Assembly: GCA_964617665.1 (NCBI GenBank)
Contig: CAZUAH010000765.1
Location: forward strand, 1 to 5,824
Origin: JADHUC01 sp964617665
GTDB lineage: Bacteria; Planctomycetota; Planctomycetia; Pirellulales; Pirellulaceae
Direction: 5' to 3'
DNA length: 5,824 nucleotides
Made by a program: the position numbers and the translations under genes. Each line of letters starts with the position of its first letter. Within the stretch, counting starts at the first letter, position 1. Positions 1 through 5,620 of this stretch are shown piece by piece. Under the pieces are notes generated by a model. That model did no database searches and was not told the DNA's origin. It saw only the letters and a list, made by a program, of their open reading frames with translations.

Positions 1-52
1 GAAGGTGTAAGAGCGAGGATCGCAATCTGTGTTCGCTCCTCAATTCAGATAA
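1..52 (-). other. Start of a further gene cassette, cut by the window edge
   Basis: This is the leftmost stretch, read on the minus strand, immediately after the crossover point of the first attC-like palindrome. It should be the 5' end of the next cassette in the array. It contains no ATG on the minus strand, so any gene would begin to the left of the window or at a non-ATG codon. Nothing else can be recognised here. Confidence 0.4.
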
Positions 53-178
53 CGTCAGCGATAAGCCGCGTGCGGACCATTCCAAAGGACAATGAACAAT
101 CAAAACGCGATGAGGCCAAAACACGTCTCGACTCGGGAGGGCGTAAGCACGTCGGTCTTCATCGCATTCTTATCTGGC
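46..178 (-). repeat. attC-like recombination site 1, downstream of the SMI1/KNR4 gene
   Basis: This imperfect palindrome of about 131 bp begins a few bases after the stop codon of the SMI1/KNR4 gene. On the minus strand the left arm reads CAGATAAG (R''), a 5-nt spacer AATGC, then GATGAAGACCGACGTGC (L''). The right arm reads GCACGCGGCTTATC (L'), spacer GCTGAC, then GTTATCTG (R'). L'' pairs with L' except for extra unpaired bases: the G after GAT, an A inside AAGACC, and the A before CGTGC. R'' has G where perfect pairing with R' would need C. The gene-proximal position of L'' and the bulged bases match integron attC architecture. The R' crossover triplet GTT is intact at 51-53 (plus strand aac). 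Confidence 0.8.
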
Positions 179-180
179 GT

Positions 181-759
181 TTAGTCGAGCCAGATCGCAC
201 CATCATCAACATTGAATTTACCACGAGCCATTCTCTTTGCAATGTTTGCCAGCCATTCAGAATAGCTCTTCGCGGCGACTTCACGCGGCCGCGATGCATT
301 GTGATAGAAGTAGAATACCTGCCCTTCGACCCCGCGTGACGCCGGATCCAAGTCCACACAATAACCACTGCCATCAGCATCGGTGATTGGAATCCAGAGA
401 GCGTTCCACCAGCTATCGTTCTTGATTTTTCGCGTTCGAGTCAATGAGCAGCCGCCATCGTCGAAGAACCCATCACGAAGCATTTGCGTCATCATTTCCC
501 ACTGTGCGACGATCGTATCCGTAGACAGCAACGCCTCGTAGTTGAACAGGCGATTCAGGTCAAGGTAGGAATCAACCATCCCATTGTGAATCTGCAATGA
601 ATTGATGAGGTCTGATGGAAGCGATTTCCCAATCCGCTTCTGAAGTCTCGCGATCTGCCGTTTAGTTGCCGGTCGGGCAAGCGCGTCGAAAACATCGGGG
701 CAATGATCGCGAAGGGTCCGGTGGATGATGTCCCAAGATTCGCGAACAGTCATTGGCAT
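181..759 (-). CDS. SMI1/KNR4 (SUKH superfamily) protein
   Basis: This 192-residue protein has the hallmarks of the SMI1/KNR4 family. An amino-terminal helix ending in SLPSDLINSLQIHNG (about 46-60) is the classic family opening. It is followed by LLSTDTIVAQW (77-87), the core WNALWIPITDADGSGYCVDL (118-137) with its Trp, Pro and Gly-containing strand, GQVFYFYH (146-153) and a closing helix SYSEWLANIAKRM (165-177). The length is typical. Bacterial SUKH proteins are often immunity proteins against polymorphic or contact-delivered toxins; yeast Smi1/Knr4 regulates cell-wall synthesis. Immunity is an inference here, because no toxin gene is adjacent. There is no signal peptide, so it should be cytoplasmic. 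ATG codons at 759 and 753 are both usable and neither has a clear Shine-Dalgarno sequence. The gene is alone in its cassette: it starts about 22 bases after one attC-like site and ends 4 bases before the next. Confidence 0.9.
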   Translation of the reverse strand: MPMTVRESWDIIHRTLRDHCPDVFDALARPATKRQIARLQKRIGKSLPSDLINSLQIHNGMVDSYLDLNRLFNYEALLSTDTIVAQWEMMTQMLRDGFFDDGGCSLTRTRKIKNDSWWNALWIPITDADGSGYCVDLDPASRGVEGQVFYFYHNASRPREVAAKSYSEWLANIAKRMARGKFNVDDGAIWLD

Positions 760-780
760 TTGAGTGATCGTGGATATGGA

Positions 781-871
781 CAGATACGACCGAGATCACG
801 CGGGCGGGAGCGAGATCATTCCATTTGAAATCCGCACGCAAACCCGCCTCGCGTGCATCGCCTGGTTCTGG
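781..871 (-). repeat. attC-like recombination site 2, downstream of the 204-residue orphan gene
   Basis: This palindrome of about 91 bp starts about 10 bases after the stop codon of the orphan gene. On the minus strand: CCAGAAC (R''), spacer CAGGC, GATGCACGCGAGGCGGG (L''). The matching right arm gives CCCGCCCGCGTGATC (L'), spacer TCGGTC, and GTATCTG (R'). L'' carries the extra G after GAT and the extra A after GCG. The R' end reads GTATCTG where the other sites have GTT, as if one T had been lost. The central part contains TTTCAAATGG, shared with the truncated site at the right edge. Confidence 0.8.
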
Positions 872-880
872 CACGTTCCG

Positions 881-1495
881 CTATCCACTAGACGACACTG
901 CCGATGAATTTGCCAGTCCGTGCAGGACCGGATCATCTGAAGGAAGGAGCGGACGTTTTGCAGACACAACGTCTCCGAAATTGTATGACTGGTCCAACGC
1001 AAATGCACGTACAGTCAAATCTGTTGGCAGTTTCCAGCCGAATATTTGTTCGCGGCCATCGATCATTATGAATTCTCGGTCGCCACTATGCGGTTGCAGT
1101 TCCAGCAGCAAGGGTAATTCGTCATCGGCCAGGCGAATCAGCGATTCCTGTACGTCGTTAGCGGAAGTGCTGATCGTGCATAGTGCATTGTAGTAATTCA
1201 CAAAATCCAGAGCGCATGCGAAATAAAAGGTGACCTGATTGATTGCAGCCACCAGTGAGGCGTAGGCGTGCATGTCCCCATCTTCGACGGCCCGGCGAAC
1301 ACTGTCCAACCGAAATGAATCAACCACGAACCGTTCGAAGTATGACTCGCATTCGGGCTGGGACTGGAATAGCGACCAATCGGAAGTTGTTGGAAGTTTC
1401 TCGAAGTGGGCAAATACGATGACAGGCGATCGACGATTAAACATCGCCGTAACGGCGGCAGTGAATTCGGATGTACCGTAGACGCTGCACTTCAT
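881..1495 (-). CDS. Unrecognised 204-residue cassette protein
   Basis: I do not recognise a family. The protein has no signal peptide. It has one moderately hydrophobic stretch, ASLVAAINQVTFYFACALDF (about 79-98), more likely a buried helix than a membrane span. It is rich in aromatic residues in the first two thirds, with an acidic middle (ADDELPLLLELQPHSGD, about 123-139) and a serine-rich tail. Support for coding comes from its size, its fit between two attC-like sites (start about 26 bases after one, stop about 10 bases before the next) and its orientation matching every other gene. The ATG at 1495 is the first available after the cassette boundary, and no Shine-Dalgarno sequence is visible. 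Expression would probably depend on readthrough from the upstream cassette or an unseen promoter. Confidence 0.75.
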   Translation of the reverse strand: MKCSVYGTSEFTAAVTAMFNRRSPVIVFAHFEKLPTTSDWSLFQSQPECESYFERFVVDSFRLDSVRRAVEDGDMHAYASLVAAINQVTFYFACALDFVNYYNALCTISTSANDVQESLIRLADDELPLLLELQPHSGDREFIMIDGREQIFGWKLPTDLTVRAFALDQSYNFGDVVSAKRPLLPSDDPVLHGLANSSAVSSSG

Positions 1496-1513
1496 TGGTT
1501 GCGTTGTCTCTGT

Positions 1514-1617
1514 GGCAGAACGACCAAGCTAACCCGGCGGGAATGGTACCGGGAAACGTTGTGTTCATCCTGAATCCCGACCGCCATTCCCGCTCGGGTT
1601 CAGCGCCTGGTTCTGCC
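1514..1617 (-). repeat. attC-like recombination site 3, downstream of the SUKH-like gene
   Basis: This 104-bp palindrome starts 16 bases after the stop codon of the SUKH-like gene. On the minus strand: GGCAGAAC (R''), spacer CAGGC, GCTGAACCCGAGCGGGAATG (L'' and beyond). The right side gives CATTCCCGCCGGGTTAGC, spacer TTGGTC, and GTTCTGCC (R'). R'' and R' pair over 8 of 8 bases. L'' again has one extra G (after GCT) and one extra A (after CCCG), and otherwise the stem pairs for about 18 bases. Its L sequence (GCT/AACCCG) differs from the commoner GAT/CACGCG version, but pairing is kept on the other arm. Confidence 0.85.
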
Positions 1618-1633
1618 GTGTATCGAGCGTCCA

Positions 1634-2395
1634 CTACGGCGTCCATTGGAGCCCGGCACGCAAGGCAACGGCTTGAGCAACATCTCCAGAGAGGACACCT
1701 GTTTCATGGTCAAAGAACTTCTCTAAGTCGCAGATATCGCCGGGACCAACATAACAGATTCGGGGCCATTCAATCAGGAAGCTGGCGAAATTGCGCGACA
1801 CGAGTTTCGGGTCGCCCTCGTGGTCAAGGTGAATCACGTAGGGATCGTCTGGATCATCAACCGGGTCGAATGCCAGGAAGTCAGCATTGTTAAAGCGGTG
1901 GAAAGGAATCGAACGCTTCCATATCTCCTGATCCTCGGGGAAGTCAGCAATACCCGAGTAGTCGGCGTATTCACGCGCATCGGTCACGTAGGCGGACAGC
2001 TTTTCAGCAGAAAAGACGGGATCCGCTACGCTGGCCATCTCGCCACCGTGAATCCATGAACGCAAGCCCTCTGGGGCGTCATCGCCGAGGTCGAATGCAT
2101 AGCGAAACGTAATCTCGGCCGACCCGTTCAGGAAGAAATCGCGCAGGGGTCGTGGTAGGTCATACGGTAGCGATTTGGACAATTCAGTGAGCGCGGCTGT
2201 ATCGATCGGGGGAGACACAGCGAGAACGGTCTCAAATTCATCGGCGTCGTCGGGATCGAGAACGCCGGCTTTGAGACGATCATCGACCATCTTGCGCATG
2301 TGCGAGGCGAAGCGTTTCCAGGTCTCAACCCACGCACCAAGGTCGGGCATTGAAGGCTGTGGCAAATCTCTCGCCATCGTCGGATCGTATTCCAT
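1634..2395 (-). CDS. SUKH (SMI1/KNR4-like) family protein
   Basis: The ATG at 2395 gives 253 residues and is preferred because GGAG lies 7 bases upstream (TTGGAGATCTGCG before the ATG). A GTG at 2416 would add seven residues. Family features, numbered from this ATG, are LPYDLPRPLRDFF (about 76-88), the equivalent of the SMI1/KNR4 opening helix; WKRSIPFHRFNNADFLAFDP (159-178), the typical 'I-P-F ... D-F-L-A-F-D' core; YVIHLDHEGD (186-195); and RNFASFLIEW (201-210), the closing helix. An extra amino-terminal region (about 1-70) and an acidic carboxy-terminal extension make it longer than a minimal SUKH domain. It is probably cytoplasmic. By family analogy it could be a toxin-immunity protein, but no partner is adjacent. 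It is the sole gene of its cassette and is only distantly similar to the other SUKH protein in the window. Confidence 0.8.
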   Translation of the reverse strand: MEYDPTMARDLPQPSMPDLGAWVETWKRFASHMRKMVDDRLKAGVLDPDDADEFETVLAVSPPIDTAALTELSKSLPYDLPRPLRDFFLNGSAEITFRYAFDLGDDAPEGLRSWIHGGEMASVADPVFSAEKLSAYVTDAREYADYSGIADFPEDQEIWKRSIPFHRFNNADFLAFDPVDDPDDPYVIHLDHEGDPKLVSRNFASFLIEWPRICYVGPGDICDLEKFFDHETGVLSGDVAQAVALRAGLQWTP

Positions 2396-2459
2396 CGCAG
2401 ATCTCCAAGCAGGCACCCGTATTTGGTTCGAGGGGTTGTCGCGTAAACGTTGATCTGAC

Positions 2460-2588
2460 GCAGAACGCTGAGTTCAGCCGCGTGCGGGCCTCGTCGTGGC
2501 GGCTTGAATTACCGGACACTTCTCCATCTTCATTGACGGTCGAATAATAATACGGGTAGCACGTCGGCTGCAACGATCTGGTTATGCC
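2460..2588 (-). repeat. attC-like recombination site 4, downstream of the membrane protein gene
   Basis: This 129-bp palindrome begins 11 bases after the stop codon of the membrane-protein gene. On the minus strand: GGCATAAC (R''), spacer CAGATC, GTTGCAGCCGACGTGC (L''). The right side gives GCACGCGGCTGAAC (L'), a 5-nt spacer, and GTTCTGC (R'). L'' has an extra G after GTT and an extra A before CGTGC. R'' (ATAAC) and R' (GTTCT) of this site do not pair beyond GTT, which is explained if R' is completed by the next cassette. The CCGACGTGC block is shared with site 1, suggesting a subtype. Confidence 0.8.
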
Positions 2589-2599
2589 GGTCTCGTTCG

Positions 2600-3631
2600 T
2601 CACCGACCGAGAAACGCACATGTGCGACGATTCTCGTGCGAAATGAGTTCCACTGGTTTGCGTTGTGTGAGTTCACCGCTTACATAGAGGGTCGCCGTGT
2701 ATGTGTATATTCCCCGGTGTTTTGCGCCGATCTTGACAAGAAACGCCAGTTCTTGGTCATCATCCAGCACGATCTGGGTCCTGTCCCAGAATTGCACTGA
2801 TTCATCAGTTGGGTCCATAAGCAGAAGCGACGCTGAAAACGTCCACGGCAGCTCAGTGCCAAGATTCTCCAACTCGACGTACGCTAGGTAGCTGTTGCGT
2901 ACGGCCATGTGCAATGCCTCGAAGTCTTCGTTTTTCGGGATTGCCTCAAACTCGTGAACGGTGACGACCACGTCTGCGATGGTGACGCGGCGCGCGTTGG
3001 ACGTTTTGCGCACGGAGAATCTGAAGTGCTCGCGCAACCATTGCGAATACAACGCGTCCGCGTTATCCTTGTTACGCGAACGTGCGACGTCAAATCCATC
3101 AATATCCGCTCGTTCTGACAGCTCCTGATTTGCCCTGTCGTTTACGTTAATCCCTTCAATCGGGATCGGTTGAGTGACGGGGGCGGCACCGATGCGGTCA
3201 AAGTCAATACGTGGCTTTTGTAAGTGTCTTTTGAAGGGCCAGCGTACGTATTGTCGAGATTCGAACTCCCTGAACGATGGTCCTTTGACATGCACGAGCT
3301 TGGCAATCCCGTAGACGTAGACGAACGCATCGATCGTTAACACGACGAGACAAAAAGCGCAGAGCGCACCCCAGACGCTTTTCGGTCGACCTGCTACTGC
3401 GATAGGCATTTCGTTGCCGTCAAGGATCTGCGTTCTTCTTATTGGGTTCTGGCGGGAACGCCACCAAGCCGTACCGAAACAGAATGCGATAGCAAACGTG
3501 AGGGCCATGCGTTTGCGCGGATCAACGATAACGCCGCTAAGCGTCGTCGCCGTCGCACCTCCTGCCAACAAGATGCCAACGTATCCGACGTATGCGTCGA
3601 GGTTAGCCAGAAGTAGTCTTGCGCTGCGCAT
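2600..3631 (-). CDS. Three-helix membrane protein with a large soluble carboxy-terminal domain, function unknown
   Basis: The protein has 343 residues from the ATG at 3631. In-frame GTG codons at 3664 and 3649 would give longer forms. A GGAG lies 10 bases before the ATG, which is weak support for it. Three hydrophobic segments are visible, numbered from this ATG: YVGYVGILLAGGATATTLSG (about 14-33, running on to VIV), MALTFAIAFCFGTAWW (42-57) and the strongest, LCAFCLVVLTIDAFVYVYGI (90-109). Basic RKR and RSRQNPIRR stretches flank the second helix. After about residue 115 the protein is soluble and polar, ending in a region rich in alternating beta-like strands (VVVTVHEFEAI; SASLLLMDPT; GIYTYTATLYVSGEL). 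I do not recognise a family. A membrane-anchored sensor or surface domain is possible but unproven. It is the only gene of its 1220-bp cassette, the longest in the window. Confidence 0.75.
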   Translation of the reverse strand: MRSARLLLANLDAYVGYVGILLAGGATATTLSGVIVDPRKRMALTFAIAFCFGTAWWRSRQNPIRRTQILDGNEMPIAVAGRPKSVWGALCAFCLVVLTIDAFVYVYGIAKLVHVKGPSFREFESRQYVRWPFKRHLQKPRIDFDRIGAAPVTQPIPIEGINVNDRANQELSERADIDGFDVARSRNKDNADALYSQWLREHFRFSVRKTSNARRVTIADVVVTVHEFEAIPKNEDFEALHMAVRNSYLAYVELENLGTELPWTFSASLLLMDPTDESVQFWDRTQIVLDDDQELAFLVKIGAKHRGIYTYTATLYVSGELTQRKPVELISHENRRTCAFLGR

Positions 3632-3678
3632 CTGAGACTTGCTCCGCACTATAGGTCCGCCCACACGAGCCGATTCGT

Positions 3679-3774
3679 GGCATAACGTTTCGGATAACGC
3701 GGCCGGGAGTAAGCGTTGCCGAGCGAAGCGAGCCAGCCGGCCGATTCCGGCTCGCGTTCATCCGTTAGTTATTT
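3679..3774 (-). repeat. attC-like recombination site 5, downstream of the leucine-rich-repeat gene
   Basis: This 96-bp palindrome starts about 25 bases after the stop codon of the leucine-rich-repeat gene. On the minus strand: AAATAAC (R''), spacer TAACG, GATGAACGCGAGCCGG (L''). The right side gives CCCGGCCGCGTTATC (L'), spacer CGAAAC, and GTTATGCC (R'). The extra G after GAT and the extra A after GCG recur. The centre also contains CGAGCC and GGCTCG as a nested inverted repeat. The lineage-specific sequence of L (AACGCG against CGCGTT) differs from the neighbouring sites while keeping the pairing. Confidence 0.85.
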
Positions 3775-3799
3775 CTCGATGCTCCACTTGGCGGATGCG

Positions 3800-4555
3800 T
3801 TACCAACTCATTTCGCAATTTGGCAACCGTTCCTTCAGTCTCTTAGCCCCGTCGATTGTCACCGATGTATTGCTGAGCGCCAACCATTCAAGATTGGTCA
3901 GATTCTCAAGATGAGAAAGACCATCATCCGTCACTGAAGTCCTCGCAAGCGATAGTTCGCGCAGTTCTGTGAGATTGGAAATCCGGGCGAGGCCTTGGTC
4001 TGTGATCGAGGAACCGCGGAGGTCCAGTCGCCTCAGTTTCGTGAGCGATTCAATTGGCTTGAGGCCCGAATCACTGATGCCACGGCAGTTGATGATGTGA
4101 AGCGACGTCAAGTTGGGGAATGTCGAAAGTCCCTCAAGCGCGGCATCAGTGATTGGCAAGTCGGAAAAGACCAATCCACGGGGCCGCGGGAGATTCCGCG
4201 ATCGAACGCTGTCAGCAAATTCGCGAAACACCCCGTCGTCAAGCACGCGACGACTTGATTTGTCAAAGAACGCCTCTGCAACACTGACAAAGTACTCGTC
4301 GCCAATGCGACGCCGTAGCCATGCGGGCCCCGGAAGGGTCGGCGAGAACTCCATATTGGGAAAACGGATTGTTCGTTCCAGACCGTTCTTGAAGTTCAGG
4401 TCATGGTGGTTTTCGCCGCCGTAGGATTGAATCAAAGTGATGAGTTGACGTTGATTGCGAGCGTCCAGCATACGTTTCCCGCCAAGCGCGAGAAGAATCG
4501 CCAGGAGGGTGACGACGACGAGCAGTACGCGCAGGCTGAATCGTAGGCGTCGCAT
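3800..4555 (-). CDS. Membrane-anchored leucine-rich-repeat protein
   Basis: The protein has 251 residues. Residues 1-25 (MRRLRFSLRVLLVVVTLLAI onward) form a basic then strongly hydrophobic segment, a signal anchor or signal peptide of the style common in planctomycete proteins. Residues 26-130 are a charged region without a recognised domain. From about 135 to 251 there are five leucine-rich repeats of exactly 24 residues with the pattern (I/V)(T/S)D.GL..(I/L)..LT.L..L.L. They begin at ITDAALEGL (135), GISDSGLKPI (159), SITDQGLARI (183), SVTDDGLSHL (207) and SVTIDGAKRL (231); the last is a degenerate cap ending in LPNCEMSW. Leucine-rich repeats mediate protein binding, so an extracytoplasmic recognition role is plausible; the partner is unknown. 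The ATG at 4555 has no strong Shine-Dalgarno sequence, but a seven-codon open frame ends 5 bases upstream. It is the only large gene of its 918-bp cassette. Confidence 0.88.
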   Translation of the reverse strand: MRRLRFSLRVLLVVVTLLAILLALGGKRMLDARNQRQLITLIQSYGGENHHDLNFKNGLERTIRFPNMEFSPTLPGPAWLRRRIGDEYFVSVAEAFFDKSSRRVLDDGVFREFADSVRSRNLPRPRGLVFSDLPITDAALEGLSTFPNLTSLHIINCRGISDSGLKPIESLTKLRRLDLRGSSITDQGLARISNLTELRELSLARTSVTDDGLSHLENLTNLEWLALSNTSVTIDGAKRLKERLPNCEMSW

Positions 4556-4560
4556 TTGAT

Positions 4561-4584
4561 TTACGCTCGATGGTCGAGATTCAT
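4561..4584 (-). CDS. Possible leader peptide ORF (MNLDHRA) before the leucine-rich-repeat gene
   Basis: On the minus strand an ATG at 4584 opens a seven-codon frame, MNLDHRA followed by TAA, ending 5 bases before the ATG of the leucine-rich-repeat gene. CAGG lies about 5 bases before its ATG, a modest Shine-Dalgarno match, whereas the large gene has none of its own. Short ORFs that aid translation of cassette genes by coupling are known for ORF-11 in the attI1 site of class 1 integrons; whether this one does so is inference. It could be a chance ORF. Confidence 0.3.
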   Translation of the reverse strand: MNLDHRA

Positions 4585-4597
4585 TGTGACCTGAGAG

Positions 4598-4701
4598 AAA
4601 TAACGACCAGGATCACGCGGGCGAGAGTTGAGGTTGCGGGCCGAACGACTCTCGGCAGCGGAGTAAATGGTAGACGCCTCGCGTGCATCCTTTGGTTATT
4701 T
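4598..4701 (-). repeat. attC-like recombination site 6, end of the ORF-less cassette 4604-5184
   Basis: This 104-bp palindrome reads on the minus strand AAATAAC (R''), spacer CAAAG, GATGCACGCGAGGCG (L''), and on the right CGCCCGCGTGATC (L'), spacer CTGGTC, GTTATTT (R'). R'' and R' pair over 7 of 7 bases. L'' carries the extra G after GAT and the extra A after GCG; the rest of L pairs without mismatch. It is the clearest example of the architecture in this window. The R' crossover triplet precedes the leucine-rich-repeat cassette. Confidence 0.87.
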
Positions 4702-4866
4702 GATATCGTTGGCCGATCGCGATGTGACGATCTGCGGACAACGTTCACAAAGGCCATTGTAGGCCCGGTCGGCCCTGGCGAAAAGCTGTCCGCGGGAGAA
4801 GATCCATCGCGGCCGCCATCATCCAAGACGCAGCGCCGGGCGCGTTGAATGGCGGGCATGGAATTG

Positions 4867-4950
4867 GAGCGATCGTTGCCCCGTGGTCGCATGTTTGATT
4901 TGGCATCATCGGCGAACCGAGAACCGTCACCATTTCGATTGCACACGTTC
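4867..4950 (+). repeat. Dispersed repeat, copy 1
   Basis: On the plus strand this copy runs from GGAGCGATCGTTGCCCCG through GTTTGATTTGGCATCATCGG (4893 on) to CATTTCGATTGCACAC. It matches copy 3 closely over the full length and copy 2 over its right two thirds. The repeat unit has no coding signature. Strand is arbitrary. Confidence 0.75.
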
Positions 4951-4982
4951 CATGTTGAGAAATCGTGACGACAGGCATCCAG

Positions 4983-5065
4983 AGCGGTCGTGGTGCCGTG
5001 GACGTATGTTTGATCTGGCATCATCGGCCAACCGACAGTCGCTGCCATTTCGATTGCACACATAC
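4983..5065 (+). repeat. Dispersed repeat, copy 2
   Basis: On the plus strand this copy contains GTTTGATCTGGCATCATCGG (5008 on) and CATTTCGATTGCACAC, 115 bases from the same points in copy 1. Its left third (GTCGTGGTGCCGTGGACG) is more diverged, and the segment between the two marker motifs has small changes. The two copies form a spaced direct repeat inside one cassette. Confidence 0.7.
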
Positions 5066-5178
5066 CATCATGCAATCGGTCGGCCACATCCCATCAGCGA
5101 TCAAATGACGGACCATCCCAAGCGATCGCGGTCGTGGAGATGAGTCGGCCACGACATCAGAACCGGCAGCGTCGGAGC

Positions 5179-5282
5179 AAATAACGTCTACGATCACGCG
5201 GCGGGCGGAAAGGGTTGAATGCCGAACCGGCAATGGCAGCGTGCATCGACGTAACCCGCTCGCGTGCATCGTCTGGTTCTGT
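5179..5282 (-). repeat. attC-like recombination site 7, end of the ORF-less cassette 5185-5773
   Basis: This 104-bp palindrome reads on the minus strand ACAGAAC (R''), spacer CAGAC, GATGCACGCGAGCGGG (L''), and on the right CCCGCCGCGTGATC (L'), spacer GTAGAC, GTTATTT (R'). The extra G after GAT and extra A after GCG recur. R'' and R' pair only over GTT in place, but R' fits the R'' of the following cassette perfectly, as expected after cassette exchange. A second GCGTGCATCGACGT stretch lies in the central part. Confidence 0.82.
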
Positions 5283-5445
5283 GCCCGCCGCGCCGGACGA
5301 CATTCGATCTGGCAACCGACGTTCACAAGAGTCATTGTATTCCGCGTGGAAGTTGGAGAAAAGCTGACCATCATCAAGAACCCATTTCGCGACCATCATC
5401 CCGGACGTTGCCCCGCGTCCGTTGAACCGCGAGCGTGGAATCGTA

Positions 5446-5497
5446 GCGAACCGATTTCCGAACCATCTCAGAAGATGTTGTTCGTGGAGAAGACGTT
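5446..5497 (+). repeat. Internal direct repeat in cassette B, copy a
   Basis: This segment contains GCGAACCGAT, then AGAAGATGTTGTTCGTGGAG and AAGACGTTC. It is repeated 175 bases to the right (5621-5672) with a few changes (GCGAATCGAT; AGAAGATGCCGTTCGTGGAG; AAGGCGTTC). About 25 of the last 29 bases agree. Confidence 0.65.
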
Positions 5498-5507
5498 CCC
5501 ATTTGGA

Positions 5508-5592
5508 GCGAACGTTGCCCCGCCATCGCGCGTTTGATTTGGCATCATTGGCTAAACGTGAACGGTCACCATTTCGATTGCACACGCTCCAT
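5508..5592 (+). repeat. Dispersed repeat, copy 3
   Basis: On the plus strand: GAGCGAACGTTGCCCCGC, then CGTTTGATTTGGCATCATTG (5531 on), then CACCATTTCGATTGCACACG. It is the closest relative of copy 1, with only scattered substitutions, including the flanking CTCCATGT..GAGAA(C/T)CGTG(G/A)CGAC on its right side. This shows that cassettes B and C descend from one ancestor or received the same repeat. Confidence 0.72.
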
Positions 5593-5620
5593 GTCGGAGA
5601 ACCGTGGCGACATCCATTTT

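Larger units (their letters stand above)
4604..5184 (-). other. Gene cassette without a credible gene (cassette C)
   Basis: This 581-bp unit lies between the crossover points of attC-like sites 6 and 7. Open frames of up to about 170 codons exist on both strands, but they run through the palindrome, are rich in Arg, Met and His, and have no recognisable fold, so I see no gene. The unit contains two copies of a repeat of about 65-85 bp (near 4867-4950 and 4983-5065) sharing GTTTGAT.TGGCATCATCGG and CATTTCGATTGCACAC on the plus strand. It is collinear with cassette B: a shared block next to the palindrome (about 4731-4792) contains ACGTTCACAA and GAAAAGCTG. It may be a decayed gene, a non-coding RNA or a mobile non-coding unit. 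Confidence 0.6.

Noticed and set aside
70..339. Plus-strand open frame of 89 codons at the left end
   Set aside because: It spans attC-like site 1 and the antisense of the SMI1/KNR4 carboxy terminus, with no recognisable protein.
3679..3774. GC-rich hairpin as a rho-independent terminator
   Set aside because: There is no U-tract after the stem, and the same two-bulge architecture recurs at seven other places with different sequence. Incidental effects on transcription cannot be excluded.
3768..4604. Ten-base inverted repeat (GTTATTTCTC / GAGAAATAAC) flanking the leucine-rich-repeat gene, as if an insertion sequence
   Set aside because: Each cassette has its own different flanking inverted match, there is no transposase or target-site duplication, and cassette insertion at G^TT explains it.
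4581..5087. Minus-strand open frame of about 168 codons
   Set aside because: It runs through attC-like site 6 and two copies of a repeat in different frames (the repeat copies translate differently), so it is not conserved as protein.
4883..5143. Plus-strand open frame across repeat copies 1 and 2, and a similar one at 5534-5764
   Set aside because: The shared peptide (IWHH...HHFDCTRS) only reflects the shared DNA repeat. Copy 2 is read in another frame, and the orientation opposes all other genes.
4867..5592. CRISPR array
   Set aside because: Only three diverged repeats with irregular spacing (115 and 524 bases) and no nearby cas gene; repeat length and variability do not fit.
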